Part shown: one piece after another, positions 14,519 to 16,397 of the stretch
How positions within the stretch are numbered: the stretch's first letter is position 1
Layout of the letters: every line of letters begins with the position of its first letter
From: JAJNBK01 sp035642715
GTDB taxonomy: Archaea > Thermoproteota > Nitrososphaeria > Nitrososphaerales > Nitrososphaeraceae
Direction of reading: 5' to 3'
Length of the DNA: 16,397 bases
Assembly (NCBI GenBank): GCA_035642715.1
Contig: DASQRW010000029.1
Location: 1-16,397, forward strand
Notes under the pieces: generated by a model
Databases searched by the model: none
The model's input: the letters and a program-made list of their open reading frames with translations, nothing else
Told to the model about the DNA's origin: nothing
Position numbers and translations under genes: made by a program

Positions 14519-15232
14519 TTAATTATGTAAAACAAGAACTTTCTCACATTCATATAGTATTCTTGCGATAACTGTGTGCGCCTCCAATTTGAATTCTCCA
14601 ATAGAGTATGAACAACTGAACATCTTGCTTGTATCGTCCGAAAAATGACCTCTTGGAAAGCCGCCTATCACGAATGCAAAATGGTGATCGTTTTTAATAA
14701 TATTTCTAGATACTATTTCTTCTGCAGTGCTTTGAACTCCATTGCTAGAGAGTCCTATCAGTTTGTCAGGTCTTACTCCATTTTTTATGAATTCTTCAAA
14801 CGTAATATCGTCGTGTAATTCTAAGAGTATGTTATTGCCATCGGCACTTTTAATCACCTTCTCTTTGAATAAATTCATCATAATACCTTCAAAACGAAAG
14901 TAGGATTTTGGTATTCGTAAATTATCACCAATAAGTATTGCTTTATCTGTCACCGTGTGAATATATACCTTCAACATACTTTTAAGAAACAATGGAGTTG
15001 ACAATGCCTCCATCAGGGCAAAATGGATTATATCCGGTCTGCCACGCTTCCAATATGATTCTAATCCAGCTCTCAGCATTGCACCATGGTGATAACTTCT
15101 GTCAAGTAAAATTTCTCTAGGATTTTTGCCAAGCTTTTGAGCATGGTTTTTAACGGCAGGATGACTAGCAATTTGTTTTGGTACAGTTTCTATTGATGCC
15201 TCAGCTATTATTAGTGATATCGATGTCGCCAA
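14519..15232 (-). CDS. nep1: rRNA small-subunit pseudouridine N1-methyltransferase Nep1 (Emg1)
   Basis: Nep1 is a SPOUT-fold enzyme that methylates N1 of a hypermodified pseudouridine in 16S/18S rRNA and assists small-subunit assembly. The 237-residue product matches archaeal Nep1. It has the N-terminal SLIIAEASIETVP strand-helix, then NPREILLDRSYHH, RPDIIHFALMEALSTPL, VYIHTVTDKAILIG and FRFEGIMMNL, and finally the knot region with FVIGGFPRGHF and FSCSYSIGEFKLEAHTVIARILYE. The start is a TTG at 15232, because the upstream frame has no ATG. It gives the expected N-terminus, one or two residues before the first strand. A TATA-like GTTTATTG lies about 40 bp upstream, allowing a short leader. The gene is monocistronic and complete. 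Confidence 0.95.
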   Translation of the reverse strand: MATSISLIIAEASIETVPKQIASHPAVKNHAQKLGKNPREILLDRSYHHGAMLRAGLESYWKRGRPDIIHFALMEALSTPLFLKSMLKVYIHTVTDKAILIGDNLRIPKSYFRFEGIMMNLFKEKVIKSADGNNILLELHDDITFEEFIKNGVRPDKLIGLSSNGVQSTAEEIVSRNIIKNDHHFAFVIGGFPRGHFSDDTSKMFSCSYSIGEFKLEAHTVIARILYECEKVLVLHN

Positions 15233-15993
15233 TCTAAAATTTTGTATATACTACTACTACTTATTAACTACAATAAACAAAAAGAGCCTCAGGAAGGGTA
15301 TAAGAAAAACTTTTGTGATAAAGTAGTGCCTTTGAAAGAATCATGATTAAAGTGATCATGATATAAATTCAATTGGAAGAGAGAAAACATAAGTCTGATA
15401 ACTGTGATAGAAAAATGTAAAGTCAATATGGCCTCCAGAATGATATAAGCGAATCTATTCTTGAGTGTAACGTGGAATTTGACTTCTTGCCTCGTCTATT
15501 GTCTTTCTGATTGATCTTTAGTATAATCTAATGCTCTGTTGATTGCATGGTGTTGTTCTCTGTGCTAATTCTGATTGTGATACTTACCATATTGTTTTTA
15601 GGATGTATAGGCAGTTGACGTTGTTGTTGTTGTTGCTATCGTTATTTTATCTTTTATTTTTATATCTTTCATTGAGAAAGAATAATTCTCTCTAATCGTA
15701 AATAAGGTAAATAAGGTTGTATATACTGGATATGGATTGGCACTAGAAATTTTAGTGTATAGTAGAGTTACTACTGATCTCAAGTCTGTTATTCTAAATT
15801 AATAGTTATACCGTTTATAATAAGCATTCGCTACACAACGTACATAGTATAGGGAAAGAAATGATGTTACTTTGAATGGATTATAGCTGAAGAGTCTAAC
15901 AAAAAAGACGATGTCAATGATTGATTCCTTTTAAAAATCTTCTTTCTTTAATTTGTTCGATCAGTATTTTAATAAAAAATATGTTTGCTGCTA
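15233..15993. other. Long (760 bp) intergenic region
   Basis: Upstream of nep1 and downstream of the repeat protein. It contains a pair of 8-bp palindromes at 15340-15362 next to a plus-strand TATA-like sequence, and a GTT microsatellite near 15620. A 61-codon minus-strand frame at 15598-15783 is low-complexity and rejected. No protein gene is supported; a short non-coding transcript cannot be excluded. Confidence 0.5.
15340..15362. promoter_or_regulatory. Paired ATCATGAT palindromes beside a TATA-like sequence
   Basis: ATCATGAT, itself a palindrome, occurs at 15340-15347 and 15355-15362 with a 7-base spacer. ATATAAAT begins at 15361 on the plus strand. The layout is like a two-site operator upstream of a promoter, but no open frame follows. 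Confidence 0.3.
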
Positions 15994-16397
15994 CTATTCT
16001 ACCTTTACCTTATCTCTTCTTTGCTCTTTTGTCCATGGACTCCAAAAGAGATTGAACCAGGATTCCGACAATTTGGCAGAATTTATAACAAATTCTTTGT
16101 ACATATCAATCCAAGATACCGTATAATATTGCCACAAAGTCATATTAGCCCAAAAGGGATCACGGTCATTTCTCAGATAATTAGCATTTTCTCTTGATGT
16201 TATAAGATTCTCTTGGCTGATAATTTGTTGTTGGCGTTTTTCTTCTTCTATTGACTCTTTGGTAGTAAGTTCTATTGCTTCAGCTTCTCTTCTTGCTTTG
16301 TCTTCAGCTTCTCTTCTTGCTTTGTCTTCAGCTTCTCTTCTTGCTTTGTCTTCAGCTTCTCTTCTTGCTTTGTCTTCAGCTTCTCTTCTTGCTTTGT
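15994..16397 (-). CDS. C-terminal part of a charged-repeat helical protein (runs off right edge)
   Basis: The minus strand is open from the window edge to tandem TAG stops (15994-15996, then 15991-15993), giving 133 full residues of a longer protein. From the edge it reads five copies of the eight-residue unit ARREAEDK (the last diverging). A charged stretch follows (AIELTTKESIEEEKRQQQII), then a Trp/Tyr-rich tail: DPFWANMTLWQYYTVSWIDM, later SWFNLFWSPW, ending RRDKVKVE. The repeat pairs opposite charges at i and i+4, typical of a stable single alpha-helix. I do not recognise the family. The aromatic helical tail is vaguely reminiscent of phasin-type or PHA-associated proteins, some of which occur in Nitrososphaerales, but this is speculation. 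The N-terminus and promoter are outside the window. Confidence 0.8.
   Translation of the reverse strand, partial: KARREAEDKARREAEDKARREAEDKARREAEDKARREAEAIELTTKESIEEEKRQQQIISQENLITSRENANYLRNDRDPFWANMTLWQYYTVSWIDMYKEFVINSAKLSESWFNLFWSPWTKEQRRDKVKVE
16281..16397. repeat. 24-bp tandem repeat array, at least 4.9 copies
   Basis: Identical 24-bp units begin at 16281, 16305, 16329, 16353 and 16377, and the last is cut by the window edge. Each encodes eight residues on the minus strand, so the frame is preserved. The absence of mismatches between copies implies recent expansion or homogenisation. Confidence 0.95.

Noticed and set aside
15598..15783. 61-codon minus-strand frame ending in a Thr run
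   Set aside because: The Thr run is a GTT microsatellite read in reverse; the rest has no coding character.
15985..16197. 70-codon plus-strand frame near the right edge
   Set aside because: Shadow of the minus-strand repeat protein, whose reading is much more convincing.
16281..16397. CRISPR array
   Set aside because: The 24-bp units are directly adjacent with no spacers and keep a protein reading frame.

Overview
The window looks like chromosomal DNA of an ammonia-oxidising soil archaeon of the Nitrososphaerales (Nitrososphaeria, Thaumarchaeota). The archaeal genes are aEF-1alpha next to uS10, Nep1, an archaeal TruD, and an Hsp20 of the type I associate with this group. C2H2 zinc-finger and secreted Ig-like proteins of thaumarchaeal style are also present. 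The DNA is very AT-rich (roughly two thirds A+T by eye), which fits Candidatus Nitrosocosmicus better than the GC-richer Nitrososphaera. The genus is inference; archaeal origin is firm. I see no tRNA, rRNA, CRISPR array, transposase, phage gene or integration site.

Layout. 1-1304: a secreted Ig-like protein running off the left edge (minus), then a related plus-strand secreted-protein gene that ends early at a 20-bp tandem duplication and is followed by frameshifted remnants. 1584-3221: the translation operon tuf (aEF-1alpha) - rps10 (minus). 3432-3899: an exported protein resembling the extracytoplasmic domain of FTR1 iron permeases, with a perfect palindrome between its TATA box and its start codon. 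4594-4884: a C2H2 zinc-finger protein. 5570-5956: Hsp20. 6296-7564: truD (plus). 7899-8156: a two-helix membrane protein. 8767-9318: an ADP-ribose-type NUDIX hydrolase (plus). 10272-12386: a 704-residue thioredoxin-fold/DUF255 protein (YyaL/SPATA20 family). 12762-12956: a small zinc-ribbon-like protein. 13518-14039: a CPBP/Abi intramembrane protease-like protein whose reading frame and promoter point to a longer protein with an unusual start. 14519-15232: nep1. 15994-16397: the C-terminus of a protein entering from the right edge, with at least five copies of a charged eight-residue repeat.

The genes are mostly single transcription units separated by long AT-rich gaps of 300-950 bp. Several have a TATA-like box centred about 24-30 bp before the start codon, as expected for leaderless archaeal transcripts. 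Only tuf-rps10 is a clear operon. Functionally the window mixes translation and RNA modification (aEF-1alpha, uS10, TruD, Nep1), protein quality control (Hsp20), nucleotide housekeeping (NUDIX) and several cell-surface or membrane proteins.

No obvious multi-gene novel system is present. The best leads are the palindrome at the FTR1-like gene, the eight-residue repeat helix at the right edge, the non-canonical start of the CPBP protein, and the decaying surface-protein gene at the left.
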